Source of the DNA: Proteocatella sp049670425
Lineage (GTDB): Bacteria > Bacillota > Clostridia > Peptostreptococcales > Filifactoraceae
Direction of reading: 5' to 3'
DNA length: 32,575 bases
NCBI GenBank assembly: GCA_049670425.1
Contig: JBATTG010000214.1
Coordinates: 1-32,575 of the forward strand
The notes beneath the pieces are model-generated. The model ran no database searches. It saw only the letters and a list, made by a program, of their open reading frames with translations, and had not been told where the DNA came from. Position numbers and translations under genes: made by a program. Positions 23,696-30,177 of the stretch are shown piece after piece (within the stretch, counting starts at the first letter, position 1; every line of letters begins with the position of its first letter).

Positions 23696-24883
23696 CTAAA
23701 ATTCAACCTTGGTATCCAAAATTCGGTTACCGCTCTTCAGCAGAAGTGTTGGCCATCCTACTTTCGGAACTACCTTTACCAGTCTTCCTCTCAGGTCCTC
23801 TACTCCGACCTTTTCTGAATCAAATCCTGAATTGTTATCACCTTTGGTTGTTATCTTCACCTCCCCATCTTCATTTTCCTCTATGGCCATAATCCTGTGG
23901 GTTATCAGTATACTTTGTCTTTTGAACTGTATAACGTCGCCCACTTTCAGTTCCTTGACCTGGTCTACATCTGAAAGCCTCTTCATCATAACCACGTCCC
24001 CTGGCTGTATCACAGGTTTCATGCTCCCTGTGGCTATAGCAGATGGATATATTGGAAAGACTCCGGCTACAAACCATATTAAAACAACTGATATTACCAT
24101 AGATGCTACCCAAGCTGCCACATTTTCATCATTGTTTCTGCTTGCTCTAATTACTCTTGTAAGCTTGAGGTATTCATTATTAAAAAAAACGGTACACACC
24201 AGTGGAATTCCAAATCCTATACTGGCCTTTGCAAGCCAGTTCAAGTTTGGAAGTATCGGTGTAAGGTAGGTAATCCCCCTTGTCATCGATATATATATTA
24301 TGGAAGCCCAAGGACCTCCGAAATATACCAGCATTGTCGAGATGGTGTTTTCTCCCAGTTGCGGAAGCAATGTCTCCGCCAGGAATATAACCCCAGATTT
24401 AAAATCAGCTACATTAATAAATGATGTCACTGATATTGATATAAGTGTCATAAATACTATCACAAATATCGTTGAAAGTTTAATATGTCCAGGATACGCC
24501 TTGAGAATGTAATCTCTTGCGAATTCCCTGCCCACAACACTTATTAAAAGAAACATATTTAAGCTTATACCTCTTATGGTGAGCGCGTATGGCGATTTTC
24601 CAAATCCCAGAACATATCCAGCTCCAAGATTTATAATTATGAAAGCTGTTGCAAAATTGAATGCCCAAAAATATATCTTAGACTTGTTTCTTATTTTCCC
24701 ATGACTCCTGCCTCTTGGGAAATAAATCCCTATGGCTATTGCCATGAGAACCCAGATAAGTGGTATCAGCATCCTGATATTAAAAGCTTCGATTGTAATC
24801 AGATTCTCTATGGCATATAAAGCTGCCATAATACCTATCATAACAATGCTTATAAGCTTTATCCTTGGGGATTCACGTATCAT
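23696..24883 (-). CDS. sipW: SipW-type signal peptidase I with polytopic N-terminal domain
   Basis: Membrane signal peptidase of the ER/archaeal type, expected to cleave TasA-like precursors. The catalytic part is C-terminal: TGSMKP with nucleophile Ser287, then ITHRI with His329 where ordinary bacterial enzymes have Lys, then TTKGDNN with Asp349. Ser-His-Asp is the SipW arrangement. The 395-residue length is about twice that of Bacillus SipW (190): about 260 residues with six or more hydrophobic segments precede the last helix (260-278) leading into the catalytic domain. AAAGGACAG precedes the ATG. It lies between two TasA-like genes, 40 bases after the first, in one operon under the tandem GEMM-like leader. 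Confidence 0.88.
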   Translation of the reverse strand: MIRESPRIKLISIVMIGIMAALYAIENLITIEAFNIRMLIPLIWVLMAIAIGIYFPRGRSHGKIRNKSKIYFWAFNFATAFIIINLGAGYVLGFGKSPYALTIRGISLNMFLLISVVGREFARDYILKAYPGHIKLSTIFVIVFMTLISISVTSFINVADFKSGVIFLAETLLPQLGENTISTMLVYFGGPWASIIYISMTRGITYLTPILPNLNWLAKASIGFGIPLVCTVFFNNEYLKLTRVIRASRNNDENVAAWVASMVISVVLIWFVAGVFPIYPSAIATGSMKPVIQPGDVVMMKRLSDVDQVKELKVGDVIQFKRQSILITHRIMAIEENEDGEVKITTKGDNNSGFDSEKVGVEDLRGRLVKVVPKVGWPTLLLKSGNRILDTKVEF

Positions 24884-24923
24884 AATTTCTGTCCTTTCAA
24901 TCCAATTTCAGGATACATTTTTA

Positions 24924-26003
24924 TTAACTGACATCCACTCCTGAATCGCTGCTTTGAGAACTTTCTGCTTCTGGAGCAGATGCTTCTGGTGCTGACGCCT
25001 GTGGTTCTGCTGCTTCTGAAGCAGTTGCTTCCGGTTCCGCTGCCTCTGGGACAGTAGCCTCCGGTTCCGGTTCCGCTGCTTCCGGTTCTGCTGCCTTTGG
25101 GACAGTCGCCTCTGGTTCTGTTGCTTCTGGTTCTGCTACTTCTGGAACAGTCACTTCTGGTTCTGCTGCATCTGGTTCTGCTGCATCTGGGACAGTTGCT
25201 TCTGGTTCTGTTGCTTCTGGTTCTGCTACTTCTGGAACAGTCACTTCTGGTTCTGCTGCCTCTGGTTCAGTTGACTCTGGAACAGTTGCTTCCGGTTCTG
25301 CTACCTCTGGAACAGTCGCTTCTGGTTCTGCTGCATCTGGAGCAGTCGCCTCTGGAGCAGTTGCCTCCGCTTCTCCACCAGATTGTACGGTTTCAGAATC
25401 TTTACTTTCCATATATTCTAAGAATCTCTGAGCCTGCAACTGTCGATTTTCATCTGTCGCTTCAATTTCAACAGTTCCCTTCCAGGACTCCGCTTCCAAA
25501 TACACATATTCAAGCTCTATTTCTGTTTCAAAGTAAGCATTTTCATAATCTTCAACATCTACATCTGTGAATTCCAGAACAAATTCTTTGATCTCTGTGC
25601 TGGCTTCCAGCTCCTGACCATCAAAACTTTCCGTGTCTACCTCACGGAAGCTTCTTTCTCCATCGTCTCCCGAAAAATCAGCATAATCAGCGCCTGCACC
25701 CATGCCCTCCATAAAAAATCGGTTCATAGTTGCTTCTGCATCTTTTATGTAAAGTTTCACTGGGACATCACCTGTATTTTGAAGTTCAAAAATTATGATC
25801 AGCTTTTTCTGAGAATAGTCATATTCAATTTTTCCACTTTCAACATTTTCTATGCTCATCTGCGCGGTAGTAACATTTACATCACTTATAATATACTCCC
25901 CGAAATATGCATAACTTATTCCTAATGTCGAAATACAAAGAGTGCTACTTATAAGTATTGCACCTATATTTTTAGCTACTTTTTTATTCTTTGTTTTCTT
26001 CAT
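24924..26003 (-). CDS. TasA-like secreted protein with Ala/Glu/Pro repeat tail (359 aa)
   Basis: First gene of the sipW operon. The ATG at 26003 is fixed by AAAGGAG eight bases upstream; the 30-codon open extension before it is the riboswitch and its terminator. SipW-type signal: MKKTKNKK, a hydrophobic stretch, then LGISYAYFGEYI, followed by VNVTTAQMSIENV as in TasA-like proteins. A beta-rich domain of about 150 residues (YDYSQKKLIIIFELQNTGDVPVKLYI) is followed by many ATVPEAAEPE-like units (about 213-350) and a short Ser-rich end. There is no sorting motif or membrane anchor. It may be a fibre subunit or the partner that nucleates the fibre. Confidence 0.8.
   Translation of the reverse strand: MKKTKNKKVAKNIGAILISSTLCISTLGISYAYFGEYIISDVNVTTAQMSIENVESGKIEYDYSQKKLIIIFELQNTGDVPVKLYIKDAEATMNRFFMEGMGAGADYADFSGDDGERSFREVDTESFDGQELEASTEIKEFVLEFTDVDVEDYENAYFETEIELEYVYLEAESWKGTVEIEATDENRQLQAQRFLEYMESKDSETVQSGGEAEATAPEATAPDAAEPEATVPEVAEPEATVPESTEPEAAEPEVTVPEVAEPEATEPEATVPDAAEPDAAEPEVTVPEVAEPEATEPEATVPKAAEPEAAEPEPEATVPEAAEPEATASEAAEPQASAPEASAPEAESSQSSDSGVDVS
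24960..25375 (-). repeat. Ala-Glu-Pro/Val-Pro-Glu repeat tract
   Basis: Imperfect 15-30 base units encode AEPEATVPE-type repeats. The tract is free of stops in other frames, which creates spurious antisense open frames. It is a likely slippage or recombination hotspot that changes tail length. Confidence 0.85.
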
Positions 26004-26023
26004 GACAAACTCTCCTTTAAGGC

Positions 26024-26059
26024 AAACAAAAAGGCTGCAACTATAAAGCAGTTGCAGCC
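26024..26059 (-). terminator. terminator of the gene-proximal GEMM-like leader
   Basis: A 10-bp stem GGCUGCAACU / AGUUGCAGCC followed by UUUUUG on the minus strand, ending about 20 bases before the start codon of the 359-residue gene. The first two bases of the stem overlap the P1 3' strand of the aptamer, so the two folds compete only slightly. Confidence 0.85.
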
Positions 26060-26178
26060 GAACCATCATATTAGCCATAATTTTTTCGGACATTTATCAC
26101 GGTGTCCGCCTTATGTAGCTAACTTAGATTTCTAACTTTGCGTCCCCTGTTTTCACAGGATTTGCCTATTATTCAATT
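26058..26178 (-). ncRNA. c-di-GMP-I (GEMM)-like riboswitch, gene-proximal copy
   Basis: Minus strand: UUGAAU, then AUAGGCAAAU, hairpin CCUGU-GAAA-ACAGG, GGGACGCAAAG, UUAGAAAUCUAAG, stem UUAGC/GCUAA enclosing CGGACA/UGUCCG, UAUGA, UGGUUCGG. UUGAAU can pair with GUUCGG to form P1. UCUAAG and UAUGA flanking the UUAGC stem fit a tetraloop receptor for the GAAA loop. It is nearly identical to the distal copy, apart from changes that keep the stems paired. Confidence 0.75.
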
Positions 26179-26191
26179 TTATTTTTTGAAA

Positions 26192-26223
26192 TTAAAAAGA
26201 CTGCAACCATAAATGTTGCAGTC
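26192..26223 (-). terminator. terminator of the distal GEMM-like leader
   Basis: A 9-bp stem GACUGCAAC / GUUGCAGUC with five U after it on the minus strand. It lies between the two tandem aptamers, so transcription must pass two terminators in series to reach the tasA-like/sipW operon. Confidence 0.82.
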
Positions 26224-26342
26224 GAACCATCATATTAGCCATAATCTTCCCGGACATTTATAATGGTGCCCGTATTATGTAGCTAACTTAGATTTCTAAC
26301 TTTGCGTCCCCTGCTTTTGCAGAGTTTGCCTATTATTCAATT
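26222..26342 (-). ncRNA. c-di-GMP-I (GEMM)-like riboswitch, distal copy
   Basis: Minus strand: UUGAAU, AUAGGCAAAC, hairpin CUGC-AAAA-GCAG, GGGACGCAAAG, UUAGAAAUCUAAG, stem UUAGC/GCUAA enclosing CAUAAU/AUUAUG and CGGGCA/UGUCCG, UAUGA, UGGUUCGA. P1 is UUGAAU/GUUCGA. The hairpin loop is AAAA in place of GAAA, which may weaken docking. The close similarity to the proximal copy points to a recent tandem duplication. Confidence 0.75.
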
Positions 26343-26534
26343 TCAAGTCAATCTCTCCATCTTGTTACGCCTACTATATATCCCGATTTGAAAATCTACA
26401 AACAATTATTTTTATAGTCAGAACATTCCGTGTAAAGCGTATTATTCCGCGTCTATTGAAGTAGAATCATTTCATGGATATAAATATTATTTTTTTAAAA
26501 AAATATTATTAAATACTATTAAAATGCAGTGTAT
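26343..26534 (-). other. promoter region for the sipW operon, tentative
   Basis: No gene is visible. A candidate minus-strand promoter is TTGTTT (26400-26405) with GATATA 17 bases on (26377-26382), placing the transcript start shortly before the distal aptamer. The rest is AT-rich without clear structure. Confidence 0.3.
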
Positions 26535-26571
26535 ATAAAAAGGATTATCAGTATAATCTCTGATAATCCTT
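26535..26571 (-). terminator. terminator after cysE
   Basis: A perfect 12-bp stem AAGGATTATCAG / CTGATAATCCTT with an 8-base loop, followed by TTTTATAT on the minus strand. It ends the cysK-cysE operon. Confidence 0.85.
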
Positions 26572-26587
26572 CTCTATTTCTATCATT

Positions 26588-27112
26588 CTATCTCGTTTTC
26601 ACAACTTTTGCAGGTATCCCTACAGCAGTCGAGTTCTCAGGTATTGATTTTAACACAACGGCATTAGCTCCAATTTTACAGTTATCCCCTATATTTATCG
26701 GTCCAAGAACCTTGGCTCCTGTAGATACTAAGACATTGTTTCCTAAAGTTGGATGTCTTTTCCCTCTGTCTTTTCCAGTTCCACCCAGAGTTACCTGGTG
26801 ATAAAGTGTACAGTTGTCACCAACCTCTGCCGTTTCTCCGATTACAATGCCCATACCATGGTCTATGAATAGATTTTTTCCTATTTTAGCCCCTGGATGA
26901 ATTTCAATTCCAGTAAGAAATCTTGATACCTGTGACACGAATCTTGACGCAAAATAGAATTTTTTCTTATAAAGTGCATGAGCCAGTTTATGATTGATTA
27001 TAGAATGTACCCCTGGATAATTTACCAGTACGCTCATTCTCGATGTAGCTGCTGGGTCTTGTTCCAAATATACATCTAATAGTTCCCGAAGTTCACTTTT
27101 ATGATTTTTCAT
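26588..27112 (-). CDS. cysE: serine O-acetyltransferase
   Basis: Acetylates serine with acetyl-CoA to give O-acetylserine, the substrate of the cysK product. The 174-residue short form has an N-terminal helical part and a left-handed beta-helix of hexapeptide repeats (IHPGAKIGKNLFI to NCKIGANAVVLKSI). The catalytic segment FIDHGMGIVIGETAEVG and the acetyl-CoA loop TLGGTGKDRGKRHP are intact. GAGG lies upstream of the ATG, and only 16 bases separate it from cysK. The two enzymes probably form a cysteine synthase complex, for which the short C-terminal tail would be the contact. Confidence 0.95.
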   Translation of the reverse strand: MKNHKSELRELLDVYLEQDPAATSRMSVLVNYPGVHSIINHKLAHALYKKKFYFASRFVSQVSRFLTGIEIHPGAKIGKNLFIDHGMGIVIGETAEVGDNCTLYHQVTLGGTGKDRGKRHPTLGNNVLVSTGAKVLGPINIGDNCKIGANAVVLKSIPENSTAVGIPAKVVKTR

Positions 27113-27128
27113 TTACAAACCTCGAATC

Positions 27129-28034
27129 CTAAAATACATCCATGGAAAGATATCTCTCGCCATTATCTGGGGCAACAAAAAGAATTTTTTTACCACTGCC
27201 AAGTTCTTTAGCAAGCTTCAAACTAGCTGCCAAAGCTGCACCCGAAGAAATACCAACCAGTATACCTTCTTTTTGAGCTAACAGTCTGCATGCTTCATAT
27301 GCCTCTTCGTTTGTTATTGTAAATATTCTATCCATTATCTCTATATTTAAATTTTCCGGAACAAATCCTGCCCCGATTCCCTGTATCTTATGTGGTCCAG
27401 ATTTTCCGCCTGAAAGAACCGGAGATGCTTCTGGTTCAACTGCAACAATTTGAATATCTGGCATCTTTAATTTCAAGACTTCACCTACACCACTTATTGT
27501 TCCGCCAGTTCCCACGCCAGCTACAAATGCATCCAGATGGCTGAAGTCTTCCAGAATCTCTAATGCAGTTGTCTCCCTATGAATCTGAGGATTACTCTTG
27601 TTGTCAAATTGACTCAGCATAATGTAACCTTTTTCACTTACAAGTTTCTGTGCTTTTTCTATTGCTCCCGTCATTCCAAGGCTCCCAGCCGTTAAAACTA
27701 AATGTGCCCCATATGCCGAAAGTAATTTTCGTCTTTCAACGCTCATTGTTTCTGGCATAACAAGTACTATCTTAAAGCCTTGAGCTGAAGCTATCATAGC
27801 CGCGCCTATACCTGTATTTCCACTTGTTGGCTCTACTATGGTATCTCCTTTTTTTAATTTTCCCTCTTCCATAAGGTTCTTAATCATATTAAGTGAAACT
27901 CTGTCTTTTACCGAGCCCGCTGGATTAAAATACTCTAATTTCGCATAAACCTCCGCCATCGTATCATCAGTTAATCTGCTTAGTTTAACTACTGGCGTTT
28001 TTCCTATTGTTTCAACTATGTTTTCGTATATCAT
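27129..28034 (-). CDS. cysK: cysteine synthase (O-acetylserine sulfhydrylase)
   Basis: PLP enzyme making cysteine from O-acetylserine and sulfide. The 301 residues carry the PLP lysine in GSVKDR (Lys43), the substrate loop PTSGNTG (70-76), the phosphate-binding GTGGTISG, and the C-terminal SSGAA. GGAGG precedes the ATG. It is transcribed ahead of cysE. A palindromic element (28088-28100) in its promoter region may bind a cysteine-metabolism regulator, but this is only inferred. Confidence 0.95.
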   Translation of the reverse strand: MIYENIVETIGKTPVVKLSRLTDDTMAEVYAKLEYFNPAGSVKDRVSLNMIKNLMEEGKLKKGDTIVEPTSGNTGIGAAMIASAQGFKIVLVMPETMSVERRKLLSAYGAHLVLTAGSLGMTGAIEKAQKLVSEKGYIMLSQFDNKSNPQIHRETTALEILEDFSHLDAFVAGVGTGGTISGVGEVLKLKMPDIQIVAVEPEASPVLSGGKSGPHKIQGIGAGFVPENLNIEIMDRIFTITNEEAYEACRLLAQKEGILVGISSGAALAASLKLAKELGSGKKILFVAPDNGERYLSMDVF

Positions 28035-28083
28035 AATTTCCTCCTTCTACATTTTTAATACTAAAATTATATTTACCGTTTAA

Positions 28084-28105
28084 TCCATAGTAATTTACTA
28101 GGAAT
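28084..28105 (-). promoter_or_regulatory. dyad element in the cysK promoter region
   Basis: TAGTAA-T-TTACTA (28088-28100) is a perfect palindrome, flanked by TCC and GGA at slightly unequal distance. Its position before cysK suggests an operator, possibly for an Rrf2-type (CymR-like) repressor. I cannot verify a match to a known consensus. Confidence 0.35.
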
Positions 28106-28112
28106 TCTATTT

Positions 28113-28141
28113 AAAAATAAATGCTGGCATTCACCAACATT
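28113..28141 (-). terminator. terminator after the SCIFF peptide gene
   Basis: On the minus strand AATGTTGG and CCAGCATT form an 8-bp stem with a 6-base loop followed by TATTTTTA. It lies about 52 bases after the SCIFF stop codon. Confidence 0.7.
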
Positions 28142-28192
28142 CAATTAAGTCCTTAGGACAATTTTTCAGTTGTATAAACAAATAATATTCAA

Positions 28193-28333
28193 TTATCTTT
28201 CACATTCCTGATTTGCTACCGTACAAGAAGTTTTGCATGCTGACTGACAAGATGTCTGGCACTCGCCACAGCCTTTTTTTTCTGCATCTTTCTTCAGGTT
28301 ATTTGTTGTAAGTGTTTTAATATGTTTTTTCAT
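28193..28333 (-). CDS. scfA: SCIFF-type ranthipeptide precursor
   Basis: Six-Cys-in-forty-five peptide: the 46-residue product reads MKKHIKTLTTNNLKK, then a Lys/Glu spacer and a Cys-rich core GCGECQTSCQSACKTSCTVA. Cysteines stand at 22, 25, 29, 33, 37 and 44, exactly six. The leader KHIKTLTTNNLKK and core are near-invariant across Clostridia. In the known system a radical SAM maturase of the SCIFF type makes thioether links from these cysteines. CGGAGG lies seven bases before the ATG and a good promoter (TTGAAA, 17 bases, TATAAT) is upstream. No maturase gene is in this window, although it usually lies next to the precursor. Confidence 0.92.
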   Translation of the reverse strand: MKKHIKTLTTNNLKKDAEKKGCGECQTSCQSACKTSCTVANQECER

Positions 28334-28364
28334 TTTCTTTACCTCCGTTTAAGATTACAATTTT

Positions 28365-28393
28365 ATTATACTTCTTTGTACCCAAATTTTCAA
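28365..28393 (-). promoter_or_regulatory. promoter of the SCIFF peptide gene
   Basis: Minus strand TTGAAA (28388-28393) and TATAAT (28365-28370) at 17 bases spacing, a strong sigma-A match. Transcription would start about 25 bases before the ribosome site. Confidence 0.8.
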
Positions 28394-28469
28394 GTTTTAT
28401 ATTTGAATAAGTAAAAATACAATATGTCCTTATATTGTATTACTTTTTGTTAAATTTGTAAATATAATG

Positions 28470-28497
28470 TTCAAAATTCTTTACATTAATATATAAT
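28470..28497 (+). promoter_or_regulatory. candidate promoter of the decarboxylase-like gene
   Basis: TATAAT (28492-28497) with a weak -35 TTCAAA 16 bases upstream. The -10 is good, the -35 is poor. Confidence 0.4.
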
Positions 28498-28540
28498 GTA
28501 ATAATAAACAACTTATTATGTGAAGGGAGTTTCAAATAAA

Positions 28541-29965
28541 ATGAACAACATACAGTCTCCAATTATTCAAGGTCTTTCCAGTTATCGTGATGAAAATATA
28601 TTAAGGTTTCATATGCCAGGTCACTATGGAAAATCGAGCTTTCCTGAATTAAATTATCTATGCGATAATCTCTTTAGTTTTGACGTTACTGAGGTGGATG
28701 GTACCGATAACTTGAATCATCCACAAGAAATGATTCTCGACTCACTTAATAAATTAAGCTCCATTTACCAGTCGAAGCAATCATTCATTTTGGTAAATGG
28801 AAGCACATCTGGAATTCATATTGCAATAGACACACTTGTAGACGACGGTGGATGCGTTATAGCTGCAAGAAATTGTCATAAAAGCGTTTATAATATTTTA
28901 GATAAAAAAAATGTATGCATAAATTATATATACCCCGTGATAGATGATGAGTTCTATACGGATTCCCACATCAATTACAATGAATTGATTAACATGATTG
29001 ATGATATTTGCAATTCTAACTCAACTCCAGTTTCAGCGGTCATATTGACCTGTCCAAATTATTTCGGGCGCACCTTTGAACTTGAGCCGATCTCAAGATA
29101 CCTTCAGCAAAAAAATATTTACCTTATAATAGATGAGGCACATGGCGCGCACTTCCCTTTTAGTCCTTACCTTCCAAAATCAGCTATTTCACAAGGGGCT
29201 ACAATTGCTATTCAAAGTGCACACAAAACCTTGCCCGCTTTGACACAGACTGCCATGATGCATCTTGGTGAGAATTTTCCAGATTCAAAACTTCAGAAAT
29301 TGAAAAACAATATAAATTTCTATCAGACTACGAGCCCTTCTTACATCTTAATGGCTTCTTGTGAAACTGCCGTAGACATAATGAATAAGTATGGAACTGA
29401 AGGCCTTAACAATATTAAAATCTGGATAGACAAAGCCAAGCTCAAATTGACTTCAAATCCCGATATAAAAATTTATGACAATTCCATTTCCCAGGATTTT
29501 TGTAAACTAGCCATAAAAACTCCAATTTTAGGAGCAGACTTATCTAAAATACTCCGAAAAGAATATAAAATACAATGCGAAATGACTATGGGCCTTAATA
29601 TATTATTTATGATTGGATTAACTCATACTGAAAATGACATTAATTATTTAGTCAACAGTATAATTGATGCCCTAAAAAATAACAGACATTTATATTGTCC
29701 TGATTTAAATTATTACTGTAAAAATCCATATCCTAAAACTGTAAGCTGCAAAAAACCATTTTTAACTAAGACTGGATCTATGAAAAAAACAAGCATTATT
29801 ACCAAAATAATCCAAGATGTAAATGGGGACATCTGTGCTGAACAAATCGTTCCCTATCCACCTGGGGTTCCGCTTTTAATGCCCTACGAAATAATTAACA
29901 AAGATATGAAAATTGCTTTGGAATATCACAAATTTTCTGAAATTAAATGTTTTATGATTGATTAG
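28541..29965 (+). CDS. Orn/Lys/Arg decarboxylase-family PLP enzyme
   Basis: Fold type I PLP enzyme of the Orn/Lys/Arg decarboxylase family, similar in size and motifs to Bacillus SpeA/YaaO; the amino acid substrate cannot be read from sequence. AAGGGAG lies before the ATG at 28541; the upstream in-frame GTG is rejected because it precedes that site. In 474 residues: an N-terminal FHMPGHYGK motif (23-31), substrate/cofactor segments VNGSTSGIH (85-93) and NCHKSVYN, the cofactor Asp in IIDEAHGAHFPF (Asp198), and the PLP lysine in QSAHKTLPALTQ (Lys229). The C-terminal part contains the family's PYPPGVPLLMPYE. It stands alone, divergent from the SCIFF gene. Confidence 0.88.
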   Translation: MNNIQSPIIQGLSSYRDENILRFHMPGHYGKSSFPELNYLCDNLFSFDVTEVDGTDNLNHPQEMILDSLNKLSSIYQSKQSFILVNGSTSGIHIAIDTLVDDGGCVIAARNCHKSVYNILDKKNVCINYIYPVIDDEFYTDSHINYNELINMIDDICNSNSTPVSAVILTCPNYFGRTFELEPISRYLQQKNIYLIIDEAHGAHFPFSPYLPKSAISQGATIAIQSAHKTLPALTQTAMMHLGENFPDSKLQKLKNNINFYQTTSPSYILMASCETAVDIMNKYGTEGLNNIKIWIDKAKLKLTSNPDIKIYDNSISQDFCKLAIKTPILGADLSKILRKEYKIQCEMTMGLNILFMIGLTHTENDINYLVNSIIDALKNNRHLYCPDLNYYCKNPYPKTVSCKKPFLTKTGSMKKTSIITKIIQDVNGDICAEQIVPYPPGVPLLMPYEIINKDMKIALEYHKFSEIKCFMID

Positions 29966-29991
29966 AGCGTATTCTTTAACAATATTTCTTC

Positions 29992-30020
29992 TTGAATTTT
30001 TATTAAATTGCTGATATAAT
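29992..30020 (+). promoter_or_regulatory. nhaC promoter
   Basis: TTGAAT (29992-29997) and TATAAT (30015-30020) with 17 bases between. Spacer and boxes closely resemble the promoter at 31781-31809 on the far side of nhaC. Confidence 0.7.
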
Positions 30021-30022
30021 AA

Positions 30023-30060
30023 TTTTATGAATTTGTGAAAGATTTCGTAAATTCATAAAA
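30023..30060 (+). repeat. 12-bp inverted repeat at the nhaC transcript start
   Basis: TTTTATGAATTT (30023-30034) and its exact complement (30049-30060) with a 14-base spacer that also holds GAAA/TTTC. It lies immediately after the -10, where it could be an operator, or in RNA a 5'-terminal hairpin. About 117 further leader bases before nhaC show no other clear structure. Confidence 0.6.
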
Positions 30061-30177
30061 AATGCTATAAAGCTTGTGATTGTTCATTTTAATTATTTAA
30101 ACAATTCAGTTTTGTGTTTTTACCTGCTGTGTCAGGTGTTAATTTTTTTACATAATTATATTTTAGGAGGGTTTCTA

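Noticed and set aside
25097..25570. 157-codon plus-strand open frame opposite the 359-residue TasA-like gene
   Set aside because: Leucine-rich product of the antisense of Ala/Glu/Pro repeats, without a ribosome site; the minus-strand gene has signal peptide, domain and context.
26004..26093. 30-codon N-terminal extension of the 359-residue TasA-like protein
   Set aside because: The bases form a riboswitch terminator and leader, and a strong ribosome site precedes the internal ATG at 26003 that begins a proper signal peptide.
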